From Deltaproteobacteria bacterium (GTDB taxonomy: Bacteria > Myxococcota > JADLHZ01): 64,000 bases of DNA. This document shows positions 1 to 8,939 of the stretch, piece after piece. Every line of letters begins with the position of its first letter. Positions within the stretch are counted from its first letter, which is position 1. The notes under the pieces were generated by a model. It was not told the origin of the DNA. It saw only the letters and a program-made list of their open reading frames with translations, and did no database searches. Location: positions 20,992 through 84,991 of the forward strand of contig JADLHZ010000123.1 of the NCBI GenBank assembly GCA_020848545.1, in the 5' to 3' direction. The position numbers and the translations under genes were made by a program.

Positions 1-294
1 GAGCCCGGTGCCATGGACGATCGAAACGCCGGGCGCGATCTCGGTGTCCCAGTGGATCTCGGCGGCGTAGATGTGGCGAATGAGCCGCGAGGCGACCTGC
101 GCCGCGCCGGGGATGCCGCTGTCTTTGGCGAGGCGCATGAAGCGCGTGGCGATCATCATCTGAAAGCCGATCTTCTTCACCGCGTCGAAGGGCAAGCGCG
201 CCGTCGGGATCTTCTCGTGGTGATACTTCTCGCGATAGCGCTGGAGCGAAGCGTAGTCGGCGCGGACGGCGCTCAGGAATCGAGTGAGGCTCAC
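1..294 (-). CDS. Serine acetyltransferase-like hexapeptide acyltransferase (partial, 3' end outside window)
   Basis: The gene reads leftwards and leaves the window; 98 N-terminal residues are visible. It starts at GTG, and that start overlaps the stop of the upstream acyltransferase (GTGA), so the two are translationally coupled. The visible part is a helical N-terminal region followed by AEIHWDTEIAPGVSIVHGTGL, which matches the entry into the left-handed beta-helix of CysE-type O-acetyltransferases. In those proteins the His-Gly-x-Gly region lies at the active site. In this setting (next to a glycosyltransferase and a second acyltransferase) a role in acetylating a polysaccharide or its precursor is as likely as cysteine synthesis. 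The family call is fairly safe; the substrate is not known. Confidence 0.8.
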   Translation of the reverse strand, partial: MSLTRFLSAVRADYASLQRYREKYHHEKIPTARLPFDAVKKIGFQMMIATRFMRLAKDSGIPGAAQVASRLIRHIYAAEIHWDTEIAPGVSIVHGTGL

Positions 295-947
295 GGCGCA
301 CCTCCGGCGACGACAGGTTCTTCGGGGCAGACGAACTTCGCGGGATCGATCGTACCGATCTGCTTGGCCGGCACACCGCCCCAAATCGTGAACGCAGGCA
401 CGTTCTTGTTGACCAAGGAGTGCGCCCCGATGACGGCGCCACGGCCGATGCGCACACCGGGGAGCACGCTCGAACGGGTGCCGATCCACACGTCACTCTC
501 GATGTGCACCGGCTCCGGCGGCGGCCGCAGGCTGCGATCATAAATGTCGTGAAAGTGCGAGTCGACGATCATCGCGAAGGGGCCGAAGCGTACGCGATCG
601 CCGATCGTGATCTCTTGGTTACAGCCGATCGACATGCCGTAGTTCAGGCTGCAAGCTTTGCCGATCGTGAGGCGCGCGCCCGGGGCCGTCACGAGCTCCA
701 GCGGGACGAGCACCGAGCGCAGCACGGTGTGGTCGCCGATCACCAGCACACCTTGGTTATCGATGCGCGGTTTGCCAAGGGTTCGCACGCCCTTGCCGAC
801 GCTCGTCAGCTCGCGCAAGTAGAGCGGCGCGAGCGCGAGGCTGAGCGCGTACTCTGAGGCCTTCTTCGCCCGCGCCTTCAACGGCATCGCTTCGTCCCGC
901 GCCCATTTCTGGCGGGCGTCGTCTAGAAGTCGCATCAGCGCATTCAT
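291..947 (-). CDS. Hexapeptide-repeat acyltransferase (WcaF/Maa type)
   Basis: 218 residues. A helical N-terminus of about 60 residues precedes repeated [LIV]-G-x4 hexapeptides, the signature of a trimeric left-handed beta-helix acyltransferase. Near the C-terminus is WGGVPAKQIG, the conserved end of the helix in the maltose/galactoside acetyltransferase and WcaF families, and VDSHFHD around residue 133 supplies a candidate catalytic His. ATG start at 947. It is coupled downstream to the serine-acetyltransferase-like gene and divergent from the glycosyltransferase at 1043. Likely O-acetylation of an exopolysaccharide or lipid-linked sugar; acceptor unknown. Confidence 0.88.
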   Translation of the reverse strand: MNALMRLLDDARQKWARDEAMPLKARAKKASEYALSLALAPLYLRELTSVGKGVRTLGKPRIDNQGVLVIGDHTVLRSVLVPLELVTAPGARLTIGKACSLNYGMSIGCNQEITIGDRVRFGPFAMIVDSHFHDIYDRSLRPPPEPVHIESDVWIGTRSSVLPGVRIGRGAVIGAHSLVNKNVPAFTIWGGVPAKQIGTIDPAKFVCPEEPVVAGGAP

Positions 948-1016
948 GTGCTTCTCTTGCCATGATAATCGGCCTCCACGCCAAAGGCCTGACGAAGTTT
1001 TCCCTGCCCCACCCTT

Positions 1017-1029
1017 GTATCGTTGATAC
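1017..1029. promoter_or_regulatory. Palindrome GTATC-GTT-GATAC upstream of the glycosyltransferase
   Basis: Perfect 5-bp inverted repeat around a 3-base centre, ending 13 bases before the ATG at 1043, in the spacer between divergent genes. Its right arm overlaps a weak -10-like GATACT (1025-1030). It could be a repressor site; that is inference from symmetry and position only. Confidence 0.3.
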
Positions 1030-1042
1030 TTTTGCAGAGCCG

Positions 1043-2074
1043 ATGAAGCTCAGCGTCGTCATCTCCACGTTCAACCGGCCGAAGCTGCTCGGCGAGCTCC
1101 TGGCGGCGCTCTCCGTCCAAACGCTGCCGCCGAACGAGTTCGAGGTGATCGTCATCGACGACGGGTCGAAGGAGCCGGTGGCGCCGCAGCTCGCAACGCT
1201 GCGCACGCCGTACGCGCTCACGGTCTTGACCCAGCAGAACTCGGGTGTCGCAGCGGCGCGGCACAAAGGCATCGAGCACGCCCGCCACGAGATCATCGTG
1301 GTGACCGACGACGACATGCTGGTGCCGCCCAGCTTCCTCGCGGAGCACAAGAAGGCGCACCTGGGCGGCCACACGCTCGTGCTCGGCCACATCGGCGAGG
1401 AAGAGGCGCTCGGCAAGAAGCCGCTCTTCGAGCGCATGCACGCCACGCAGCTGAAGAAGTTCGTGGAGCACTACAAGAACAACCCGGAGGCCGTGCGCGG
1501 CGTTCATGTCTGCACCGGCAACGTCTCGTTCCGCCGCGCGGACTACATGCGGGTCGGCGGCTTCGATCGCACGCTCGGCCGCAGCGAAGATCGCGAGCTC
1601 GGCGCACGCCTCGAAAAAGCCGGCGCCAAGCTCATCTTCTCCCACGCAGCCCGCACCACGAACCGCAGTGACCACACCGATCTCGACGTGTGGATGAAGC
1701 GCAACTACCTCTACGGCGTGTACGATTCGCGCATCGCCAAGAAGCACCCGGACGTCGAGACCGCCGATCCTTGGCGCTTTCTGTTCTTGGTGAACCCGCT
1801 GTCGCGAACGTTTCTGCTCGTGAGCGTCGCTTCGCCGGACGCAGGTAAGGTGCTTAGCCGCTTCACCTACAGCCTCGCCGAAACGATCGACGCGCTGGCG
1901 AGGGCGCAGCCAGCGCCGACGATCGCCACGAGGCTGCTCGAACGACTGGCGAACGCGGGCGCCACCCTCGCGTACGGCGTCGAATATTTTCGCGGCGTGC
2001 GCGAAGAGGCCGGCTCGTTCCTGGACGCGACGCTCGGCTTCGCCGGGTACATGAAGAAGAGACGCGCGCGATGA
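1043..2074 (+). CDS. Family 2 glycosyltransferase
   Basis: 343 residues from the ATG at 1043. An in-frame start at 962 exists, but the fold begins exactly at this Met: MKLSVVISTFNRP is the standard first strand of a GT-A domain. The nucleotide-sugar DXD motif is DDD at residues 89-91 (VTDDDM). CTGNVSFRR near 158 and the ED pair at 182-183 (GRSEDRELG) are the acceptor-side and catalytic-base motifs of GT2 enzymes. No membrane segment follows, so it is probably a cytoplasmic enzyme acting on a lipid-linked or surface polysaccharide precursor. Its stop overlaps the next start (ATGA at 2071). Confidence 0.9.
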   Translation: MKLSVVISTFNRPKLLGELLAALSVQTLPPNEFEVIVIDDGSKEPVAPQLATLRTPYALTVLTQQNSGVAAARHKGIEHARHEIIVVTDDDMLVPPSFLAEHKKAHLGGHTLVLGHIGEEEALGKKPLFERMHATQLKKFVEHYKNNPEAVRGVHVCTGNVSFRRADYMRVGGFDRTLGRSEDRELGARLEKAGAKLIFSHAARTTNRSDHTDLDVWMKRNYLYGVYDSRIAKKHPDVETADPWRFLFLVNPLSRTFLLVSVASPDAGKVLSRFTYSLAETIDALARAQPAPTIATRLLERLANAGATLAYGVEYFRGVREEAGSFLDATLGFAGYMKKRRAR

Positions 2075-2919
2075 GCCACGCCATCTACTTTCCGCACTCG
2101 CCCATCGCCGGCCGCGAGACGCCAGAGTACCTCGATCACAAAGGCAACCAGCTCTACGTCGTGCACCATCAGCAGCCGAAAGAAGCGGTCGCCGTCGTCG
2201 TGCTGGCCGGGCCGATGAGCCTCGAACGGTCGCAGAGCTACCTCACCTGGGTGCGCTGGGCGCGGACGCTCGCGTGCAACGGCTACGACGTCTATCGCTT
2301 CGACTACCGCGGTGTCGGCGAGAGCACCGGCGCGTTTCGCGAGCAGACCTTCGACACCTGGCTCGACGATCTGCGCACGGTGGTGGCGCTCGCGCGATCG
2401 CGGCACACCGGCGCGCGCGTCCTCGCCAACGGCATCCGGCTCGGCGCGCTCTTGTCGCAGCGCTGTCACGACGAGGCGAGCGTCGACGGCTGCCTGTTGT
2501 GGGAGCCGCCGGTCAACGGCAACGCGATGCTGACGGACATGCTGCGGCGCAAGCTCGCGGCCGACTACATCGAGCAAGTCGGCGAGCGAAAGACGCGCGA
2601 GGCGTACATCGCCGACCTCGAAGCCGGCCTCGATGTAGAGGTCGAAGGCTACCCGTGGACGCGCGCGCTCTGGCGCAGCAGCAAGGACTACGTCTTTGCC
2701 GAGCCGAAGCAGCGCTCGAGCACGTGGCACACGATCTACTTGGACGGCCGTGGACCGGAGAAGCTGCCGAACGCGCGCTACGAAAGCGTGAAGGTGCCGC
2801 GGCCGGCGTTTTGGCTGCAGAGCCAGCACCTGGTCGCCGACCTCGACGACTTGTTCACGAAGAGCCTCGGCTGGATGGCGCGCTGTTCGAGCCCGGTGAA
2901 CAACGGTAGTTTTACGTGA
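2071..2919 (+). CDS. Alpha/beta hydrolase, exosortase-associated hydrolase 2-like
   Basis: 282 residues, ATG coupled to the glycosyltransferase. The first half shows an alpha/beta hydrolase order: strand AVVVLAGPMS, then FDYRGVGEST around 78-86, a typical loop after strand 4. The nucleophile elbow, normally G-x-S-x-G, reads G-I-R-L-G at 121-125, so the Ser is replaced by Arg. From memory, this G-[LI]-R-x-G form is characteristic of one of the two hydrolases found with exosortase A systems, so the protein may have a non-canonical or no hydrolase activity. The next gene is the partner type. No exosortase gene is in the window; it may lie to the left. Confidence 0.78.
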   Translation: MSHAIYFPHSPIAGRETPEYLDHKGNQLYVVHHQQPKEAVAVVVLAGPMSLERSQSYLTWVRWARTLACNGYDVYRFDYRGVGESTGAFREQTFDTWLDDLRTVVALARSRHTGARVLANGIRLGALLSQRCHDEASVDGCLLWEPPVNGNAMLTDMLRRKLAADYIEQVGERKTREAYIADLEAGLDVEVEGYPWTRALWRSSKDYVFAEPKQRSSTWHTIYLDGRGPEKLPNARYESVKVPRPAFWLQSQHLVADLDDLFTKSLGWMARCSSPVNNGSFT

Positions 2920-2932
2920 CGGAGAGCTGCAC

Positions 2933-3895
2933 TTGAGACGCGCGATGCAATTGCAGATCGGCGGCGACCTGATGACGGGCACCGCGCACGTGACGGCGGA
3001 GCGCCGCTCGAACGTCGGCATGCTCTTCATCAACTTCGGCTACGTGCCGCGCGACGGCCACGGCGGGCTCGCCGCGCAGACTTGCGACGCCCTCGCGGCG
3101 AGCGGCGTGCCGGCGTTTCGCTTCGACCTGCCGCGCATCGGCGATACGCCCGGCGAGCTGCCGTCGCACACGCACCAGTTCTTCGACCTCGTGACGAGCG
3201 GCGGCTTCACGCAAGCGACGGCCGCGCTCGTGCAGACCCTGTGCGAGCGCGAGCAGCTCGACGGCGTGTGCCTCGGCGGGCTCTGCGGCGGCGCCGTCAC
3301 CGCGATCTTCGCCGCCGAGCGCGAGCCGAGCAAAGTGCGGGCGCTCGTTCTGCTCGAGCCCGAGATGTACGTCACCGAGCCGAAGGCGAAGAAGGAAGAC
3401 GCGGCGGCGGCCCCGAAGCGCTTGCGTAAGCGCGATCGTCTCCTCGCCGCATTGAAGCGGCTGCCGCAGGGCGATCGCGTCGAAGCGCTCGGCGTGAAGC
3501 TGACGAAGAAGATCGGAGCGAGCGCGTTCAACTACTGGGGCTGGATGCGCTTCCTCACCTACGAGGGCAAGCGCGGCCAATGGATCCCGCTGCCGCGCAA
3601 GATGATCTTGGACTTCGTGCTCTCGTCGTCGACCTTGCCCGAGGTCACGAACATGCCGCTCGCGAGCGCGTGGCAGCGTTACGTGCAACAGAAGCGGCCG
3701 GTGCTCGTCATCACGGCGGATCAGAAATTGCGCGAGGTGTTCTTCGATCGCATCAACCGCGTGGTCCTGCGCAAGGTCGACACGCAGAGCATGCGCCACG
3801 TGCGCTTGAAGGGCACGAACCACATCTTCACGACCGGCGGCGCCATAGAGACCGTGATGGGGCACGTCGTGCCGTGGGTGCAGAGGTTGGCGTGA
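2933..3895 (+). CDS. Alpha/beta hydrolase, exosortase-associated hydrolase 1-like
   Basis: 320 residues. TTG at 2933 is chosen because GGAG at 2921-2924 lies 8 bases upstream; the later ATG at 2945 is 20 bases away. The core is an alpha/beta hydrolase: LFINFGYVPRDG, FRFDLPRIGDTPG (63-74), then the elbow G-L-C-G-G at 116-120 with Cys in the nucleophile position. A G-L-C elbow is, as I recall, typical of exosortase A-associated hydrolase 1. A Lys-rich insertion (about 150-170) follows, and a C-terminal His (GTNHIFT) could be the catalytic His. It lies 13 bases after the other hydrolase and overlaps the peroxidase gene (GTGA). Confidence 0.8.
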   Translation: MRRAMQLQIGGDLMTGTAHVTAERRSNVGMLFINFGYVPRDGHGGLAAQTCDALAASGVPAFRFDLPRIGDTPGELPSHTHQFFDLVTSGGFTQATAALVQTLCEREQLDGVCLGGLCGGAVTAIFAAEREPSKVRALVLLEPEMYVTEPKAKKEDAAAAPKRLRKRDRLLAALKRLPQGDRVEALGVKLTKKIGASAFNYWGWMRFLTYEGKRGQWIPLPRKMILDFVLSSSTLPEVTNMPLASAWQRYVQQKRPVLVITADQKLREVFFDRINRVVLRKVDTQSMRHVRLKGTNHIFTTGGAIETVMGHVVPWVQRLA

Positions 3896-4959
3896 GGTGG
3901 TTCTTCGTCTGCGCGTGGCTCGCCGCGTGCGAGGATCACCGAGACATGTTGCTCCCGGAAGCGCTGCCGAAGGCCCGTGGCAACGCGGTCGCCGACGACG
4001 AGCGCGCGGCCCTGCTCGGCTTTCAGATCTTCTTCGACGCGCGCTTCGCCAGCGACAACGAGACGCGGTGCGCGACCTGCCACGCGCCCGAGCGATCGTT
4101 CGCCGACGGCTTGGCTACGCCGCGCGCCGGTGTCCCGCGTAACGCGCCGACGATCTTCAACGCGGCGAGGAACGGCTGGCAGTTCTGGGACGGGCGCGCC
4201 GACTCCTTGTGGTCGCAGCCGCTCTTTGCGTTCGAGAGCCGCGCCGAAATGGACTTCGGCCGCATCGAGATCGCGCAGCGCATCGCCAAGAGCTATCGCG
4301 CGCCGTACGAGAGCGTGTTCGGAGCGCTGCCCGAGCTCGAGCGTTTTCCGGCGCGCGGCCGGCCCGGCGAGGCGTCGTACGATGCGCTGTCAGCCGAGGA
4401 TCGCGCGGCGATCGATCGCGTGGCGGCGAACGTGGGCAAGGCGCTCGAAGCGTACATGCGGCGCGTGGCGACGGGGCGCGCGGGCTTCGATCGTTGGTTG
4501 CTCGGCGAAGGGCGCGCGATCTCGACAGAGGCGGTGCGCGGCGTCGACGCGTTCGTGGCAGCACGCTGCGCGACGTGCCACTCGGGGCCAACGCTGAGCG
4601 ACGATCGTTTCCACGTCGTCGTGCTCGGCGACGAGGGCGATCCCGGCCACGCCGGCGGCCAGGCGATCTTGGCGGCGTCGGTGTTTCGCGCGGACGGCGC
4701 CTTCGCTGACGTCGATGATCTCCCGCCGCTCGACTACGGCGAGCCGCTACCGCACGCGTTTCGCACGCCGTCCTTGCGCAACGTCGCGCTGACGGCGCCG
4801 TACTTTCACGATGGCAGATTTGCGACCATGGAAGACGCTGTGCGCGGGCACGACGGCGTCACCTTGTCGGCGGCGGCGATGGCGGACGTCGTCGCGTTTC
4901 TGCGATCGCTCGACGGCGAGTATCCGAAGCCGCCGTGGAACAACTGGCCGGAGAAGTAG
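3892..4959 (+). CDS. Di-haem cytochrome c peroxidase / MauG family lipoprotein
   Basis: 355 residues from GTG 3892, which overlaps the upstream stop. The first residues, MRWFFVCAWLAAC, form a short lipoprotein signal with Cys13 as lipidation site, so it is probably anchored in the periplasm. Two c-type haem motifs CATCH are at 60-64 and 226-230, spaced as in bacterial cytochrome c peroxidases. FRTPSLRNVALTAPYFHDGRF near the C-terminus is the conserved block after the second haem. Expected role: reduction of peroxide, or MauG-like oxidation. The coupling to exopolysaccharide-type hydrolases is unusual and suggests co-expression with envelope export. Confidence 0.92.
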   Translation: MRWFFVCAWLAACEDHRDMLLPEALPKARGNAVADDERAALLGFQIFFDARFASDNETRCATCHAPERSFADGLATPRAGVPRNAPTIFNAARNGWQFWDGRADSLWSQPLFAFESRAEMDFGRIEIAQRIAKSYRAPYESVFGALPELERFPARGRPGEASYDALSAEDRAAIDRVAANVGKALEAYMRRVATGRAGFDRWLLGEGRAISTEAVRGVDAFVAARCATCHSGPTLSDDRFHVVVLGDEGDPGHAGGQAILAASVFRADGAFADVDDLPPLDYGEPLPHAFRTPSLRNVALTAPYFHDGRFATMEDAVRGHDGVTLSAAAMADVVAFLRSLDGEYPKPPWNNWPEK

Positions 4960-4978
4960 TCGACGAGAAGTCGTCGAC
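4959..4978. terminator. Bidirectional hairpin between convergent genes
   Basis: Perfect 8-bp stem GTCGACGA / TCGTCGAC with a GAAG tetraloop. It starts at the last base of the peroxidase stop codon and ends 12 bases before the stop of the convergent lipoprotein. No T-run follows on either side, so it is a structural candidate rather than a classical intrinsic terminator. Confidence 0.55.
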
Positions 4979-4989
4979 GGAACAGTGAG

Positions 4990-6687
4990 CTACTTGCGAA
5001 AGCACTTCGCCTCGTCGAACCCCTGTGGCGCGGCGACATTCTCGGAGTACCCCAAGTTGTCCCACGTGCGCTCGTCCACGTACGGCGTGTTCTGCAAGTA
5101 GTAACGCTGCCCCGTGCGCATCCAGTAGTCGCGCGAGAACTCCACGCGCTCCGCGGTCGAGTGATAGAGCACCTGCCCGAAACCGACCGCCGCTTCCGCC
5201 ATCGTCAGCGCGTTCGCCGGAAAGTCGTTGCACAGCCGCTGCTCGCCGTTGACGAACATCACGACGCGATCGCGACGGATGAACAGCGCGATCTTCGTCC
5301 GCGGCGCGAGCACCGTGAGATCGTCGAGCATCGGCGCCGTCAGCTTGCCGCTCGCGTCTTGCTGTCGATACCATCCGGGCGGCGCGACGTTCGGGTTGTC
5401 GTACTGCGCCGGGCTCACGTTGACGACGTTGTCGCGGTCGCCGGCGCCGGCCGTATTCACCATCACGCGCACGTCGCTCTCGGGCCGCGTGTCGGTCGGG
5501 CCGAGATCGAAGGGCCAGCCGTCGCGCGGAAACACCTGCAGACAGTTCCACCCAGCGACGCTCGGGTTGCGGCCATCGGGCTGATAGAAGAACGCCGTCT
5601 GCACGATGAGGCCTTTGAGCAAGCCGTTGGCGTCCATCGTCTCGCCCGCCGCCGCAGCGCCGCATAGGACGAACCACCAGTAGCGCCGCTGCGTCGAGTT
5701 CGAGTGCACGTCGAAGCTCACTTGCAGGTACTTCCCCGACGCTGCAGGGAGCTGTGCCGCCTGCCGCGGGTAGGCGATGTTCGTCGAGAAGATGTTCTGC
5801 TGCCAATCGGCGAGCACCGTGTGCAGCTTGCCGCGCTCGATGAAGGTCTGCGAGTCGTCCGCTCCGTAGGTGTAGAACGACCACTTCTGGTTCTGGAAGA
5901 TCTTCCCCTGCTGCGTGCGCGAGTGGCTGCTGTTGCTCACGAAGACCGGCTGATCGTCCGACGCGAAGTCATCGAAGAAGGTCGCGCTCGCGGGCGAGGC
6001 GACGGGCGTGATCTTCAACGCGGTGCGCGCCAAGACGACCGGCGCCGCCAACATCGGATCTGCCGGTGCCGCCAGCGCGCCTGGACCATGGCCGTTCCTG
6101 ATCAGGCTGCCGTACGCCGCGCGAATCTCGGCCTCGGTGAAGATCGAGAACGGCACCCGATCGGCGGGCGGCACTTCGTCGCTCGTCACGGTCAGATCCT
6201 TGTGCCGGACGCCGAGCACGCCCGTGAACGGACACGCGCGATCCACCGCCTCGACGACCACGATCGCGTCGGCCCCGAGGCCAGTCACCTCGAGGCGGCG
6301 CATCAGCTCATGCGAGGCCGGCGCCTCGGCGTTTCGCTGCCGATACCCCGCGCAGTGCACATCGCCGCCGACGACGCGCGTGCCGTCGAGCGAGACGCCG
6401 GCGGCCAAGCGATAGGCGCGATAGTCCTTGGCGCCGCTGACCGCCGGCAGCTCCAAGACTGCGCTGTCGCGATCGACAACGACCGTCACGGCGTCCATCT
6501 CGGCCGCCGACGACCACGCGAGCGTCGTCCCGTCTTCGCCCGCCGGCGCCGTCGGGTTCGCGACGACGACCGCCGCGGCGCCCTTCTGCACGAGGTCAGG
6601 CGCGACGACTTCCGGATCGACGGGCTTCGTCTCGGAAGGCTTCGTGCAAGCGACGAGGAGAAACGACAAAACGACTGAACGACGCAC
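4990..6687 (-). CDS. Large lipoprotein of unknown function
   Basis: 565 residues from GTG 6687. I prefer this start because it gives a short lipoprotein signal (VRRSVVLSFLLVAC, Cys14) like the other lipoproteins in this window; ATG at 6717 would add 10 residues and is possible. Residues about 25-200 contain a beta-rich domain. From about 260 a stretch beginning FFDDFASDD and ending near VEFSRDYWM has the alternating beta pattern and buried Trp/Tyr of a concanavalin/laminin-G-like sandwich, which would fit a sugar- or ligand-binding surface protein. No catalytic motif recognised. Divergent from the membrane protein at 6745. Confidence 0.7.
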   Translation of the reverse strand: MRRSVVLSFLLVACTKPSETKPVDPEVVAPDLVQKGAAAVVVANPTAPAGEDGTTLAWSSAAEMDAVTVVVDRDSAVLELPAVSGAKDYRAYRLAAGVSLDGTRVVGGDVHCAGYRQRNAEAPASHELMRRLEVTGLGADAIVVVEAVDRACPFTGVLGVRHKDLTVTSDEVPPADRVPFSIFTEAEIRAAYGSLIRNGHGPGALAAPADPMLAAPVVLARTALKITPVASPASATFFDDFASDDQPVFVSNSSHSRTQQGKIFQNQKWSFYTYGADDSQTFIERGKLHTVLADWQQNIFSTNIAYPRQAAQLPAASGKYLQVSFDVHSNSTQRRYWWFVLCGAAAAGETMDANGLLKGLIVQTAFFYQPDGRNPSVAGWNCLQVFPRDGWPFDLGPTDTRPESDVRVMVNTAGAGDRDNVVNVSPAQYDNPNVAPPGWYRQQDASGKLTAPMLDDLTVLAPRTKIALFIRRDRVVMFVNGEQRLCNDFPANALTMAEAAVGFGQVLYHSTAERVEFSRDYWMRTGQRYYLQNTPYVDERTWDNLGYSENVAAPQGFDEAKCFRK

Positions 6688-6744
6688 GCCGCCCCGGTAG
6701 CAGGCCGAAAGTGACATCGTCCATTCAAATGATACCCTTCGCGC

Positions 6745-7497
6745 ATGCGCACGAGCGACACCGGCGCCGCGCCCGAGTGGGACCAGGGCCTCAGCTGGCT
6801 CGCGCTCCTCTACGGCATCTACTGTGCCGCCTACGAGGCTACCGCCTCGCACGATGAGCTGCAGATCGCGTTTGGAATCGAGATGGTCATCGTCGCGTTG
6901 CTCGACTTCGTCTGGTTACGCGCGCCTGCCTCGCTCGGCGCCGGGCTCATCGTTACTGGCATCGCCGCGCCGGTGACCTTCGTCGGCGTGGCGCCGCTGT
7001 ACTGGCACACCTTTCACATGTTTCGCGGCGAAGCGTTCTGGTCGGGCGTTGTGCTCGGCACCGTCGTCATGATCCCGCTCGTGCTCCTCGGCCTCATCGT
7101 GCTGAAGAACCTGACCACGATTCCGAAGCGCACAGATCCGTCGTGGTTTCAGCCGGTGCGATGGACACTGCGTGGCGGCCTGTGGACGATGGTGCTCGCG
7201 TTTCGCGTCGGCGATTGGAACAGCGGCGTGCCGCTCGTCATCGGTGGCGCCGCGCTCGCCCTGACCAGCCTCGCGATCGCACTTCCCTATCGCATCGCGG
7301 TCAAGCCCGGCGGCATCGGCCGTTTCCTCATGTTCCTCGGCGGCAGCGCGCTCGTCGTCACTTGCGTGGCGAAAGCCGGCGCCGGCCGTCACATGAGCGG
7401 CTCCGAAGCGATGGTCGGCGTGATCCCAGCGGGGCTGCTGCTCGCGATCGGCGCTCTCATCGCGTGGAAGCGAAGCGGCAAACCGCCGCCCACGTGA
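6745..7497 (+). CDS. Polytopic inner-membrane protein, unknown function
   Basis: 250 residues with about seven hydrophobic segments: roughly 17-30, 40-55, 62-85, 97-118, 158-175, 188-205 and 220-238. Short charged loops separate them. There are no recognisable transporter, enzyme or sensor motifs. It stands alone between a divergent lipoprotein and a convergent FAD oxidoreductase (10 bases between stops), so the neighbourhood does not suggest a partner. Start is the ATG 57 bases from the other gene's GTG. Confidence 0.72.
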   Translation: MRTSDTGAAPEWDQGLSWLALLYGIYCAAYEATASHDELQIAFGIEMVIVALLDFVWLRAPASLGAGLIVTGIAAPVTFVGVAPLYWHTFHMFRGEAFWSGVVLGTVVMIPLVLLGLIVLKNLTTIPKRTDPSWFQPVRWTLRGGLWTMVLAFRVGDWNSGVPLVIGGAALALTSLAIALPYRIAVKPGGIGRFLMFLGGSALVVTCVAKAGAGRHMSGSEAMVGVIPAGLLLAIGALIAWKRSGKPPPT

Positions 7498-7507
7498 CTC
7501 GGGACTC

Positions 7508-8776
7508 CTAGGCCGCTTGCAGATACCGCGCTTCGACGCCCAAGCGCTCCGCGATCTGCGCTGCGCTGCGCACGCCGTCCTCGTGAAAGCCGATCCCGAG
7601 ATACGCGCCGGCGAAGTGCAAGCGATCCCGCCCTGACAATTCGAGCAAGCGCTGCGTCGCTGGCAATGACACGGCGTTATAGCGCGGATGATCATAGGTG
7701 AAGCGGCCGCGCACGCTCGCCGGATCGATGAAGCGCGTCTGGTTCAAGCTGACGAGCGCAGGCTCCTCGACCGGCAGGCTCTGCAGCTGGTTCATGTGGT
7801 AGGTCACGGTCGCCGCGCCGTTGCCCTGCTCGTGCATGTGGAAGTTCCACGACGACCAGGCTTTCTTCCGCTTCGGCAGCACCGACGCGTCGCCGTGCAA
7901 GACGACGTCGTTCGCTTCGAAGCCGATCGATCGCAACGCGCTCATCTCGGCGTCGGTCGCGCCTTCGATCACGCGCGCCGCGATGTCGGCGTGGAGCGCG
8001 CACACGACCTCGTCGAAGCGCTCGGGCTCGCCGCCGTTCGCCGTCACCCACATCGCCTCGGACGTTCGTCTGATCTTCGTCACCGGCGACGAGAGCCGCA
8101 CGCGCGCGCCCAAGATCTGCGCGAGCTTGTCGACGTACGCCCGCGTGCCGCTCGGAAACGCGTACCACTTCGGCAGGTCGCGCGGCGTCGCCAAGCCATG
8201 GTTACAGACGAAGCGCCACCACGCCGAGAACGGCATCTCGCGGCACTTCTGAAAGTCGATCGACCACACCGTCGCCGTCAGCGGCAGCACGACGTGCTCG
8301 GTCAGCGCTTCGCCGAAGCCGTGCCGGTCGAGCACTTCGCCGAGGCTCGTCGTCGGATCGTTCTGGTAACGCTTCGCCGCCCGCGAGAAACGCGGCAAGT
8401 CCCACATCAGTTGATATGGGAGACGCGTGAAGCTCTTGCGCCAAAGCTGCGAGAACGAGCCCGGATCGTGCGTCGCGAACTCGACGCGGCGGACGTCGTC
8501 GCGCACCGAGAGCGCCATGTTCGTCCGCACCAGGTCGATCTCCAAGTGCTTCAACAGCCGCAAGAAGAGCGGATACGTACGATCGTTGATGACGACGACG
8601 GCGGTGTCGACCGCGAGCGTCTTGCCGCCGAAGGCAGCGTCGACCGTGTGCGCGTGACCGCCGAGCCGAGGCGCCGCTTCATAAAGGACGACCTCCGCCC
8701 GATCCGAGAGCATGTACGCCGCGACCAGCCCCGAGATTCCCCCACCGACGACCGCCACCCGGCGTACTGGCCTCAT
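7508..8776 (-). CDS. FAD-dependent amine-oxidase-fold oxidoreductase
   Basis: 422 residues. The N-terminus VAVVGGGISGLVAAY is a Rossmann FAD-binding motif (GxGxxG), followed by an acidic residue at the end of strand 2 (LYEAAPRLGGHAHTV), and the C-terminus has the second FAD motif (LHFAGAYLGIGFHEDGV). The long middle contains ATVWSIDF and HADIAARVI, as in the NAD(P)/FAD-dependent oxidoreductases often found with cyclopropane-fatty-acid synthase genes. The reaction is not established for most members; amine oxidase, desaturase and cyclopropane-lipid roles are all possible. Divergent from dnaJ across a 163-base spacer in which I see no convincing promoter. Confidence 0.85.
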   Translation of the reverse strand: MRPVRRVAVVGGGISGLVAAYMLSDRAEVVLYEAAPRLGGHAHTVDAAFGGKTLAVDTAVVVINDRTYPLFLRLLKHLEIDLVRTNMALSVRDDVRRVEFATHDPGSFSQLWRKSFTRLPYQLMWDLPRFSRAAKRYQNDPTTSLGEVLDRHGFGEALTEHVVLPLTATVWSIDFQKCREMPFSAWWRFVCNHGLATPRDLPKWYAFPSGTRAYVDKLAQILGARVRLSSPVTKIRRTSEAMWVTANGGEPERFDEVVCALHADIAARVIEGATDAEMSALRSIGFEANDVVLHGDASVLPKRKKAWSSWNFHMHEQGNGAATVTYHMNQLQSLPVEEPALVSLNQTRFIDPASVRGRFTYDHPRYNAVSLPATQRLLELSGRDRLHFAGAYLGIGFHEDGVRSAAQIAERLGVEARYLQAA

Positions 8777-8939
8777 GCGCGCTGCCTCCCTATCTTGCCC
8801 GTCTCTGGAACGTGCGGCGGCAGGTTAACTCAAATGAAGGAGCGTCACCAATGGGTTCGGGGCATTTTGTCACAGGGCATTCGTCCTTGACTTCGTTCGC
8901 GAAATCTCTGAGTGCGGCGGGCCCAGCGTGAAGGAAACC

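Noticed and set aside
13..543. A plus-strand frame at the window start
   Set aside because: Antisense to the two acyltransferases, which have clear hexapeptide motifs.
8881..8939. TTGACT as a heat-shock or housekeeping promoter for dnaJ
   Set aside because: No acceptable -10 lies 15-19 bases downstream, so it was not called.
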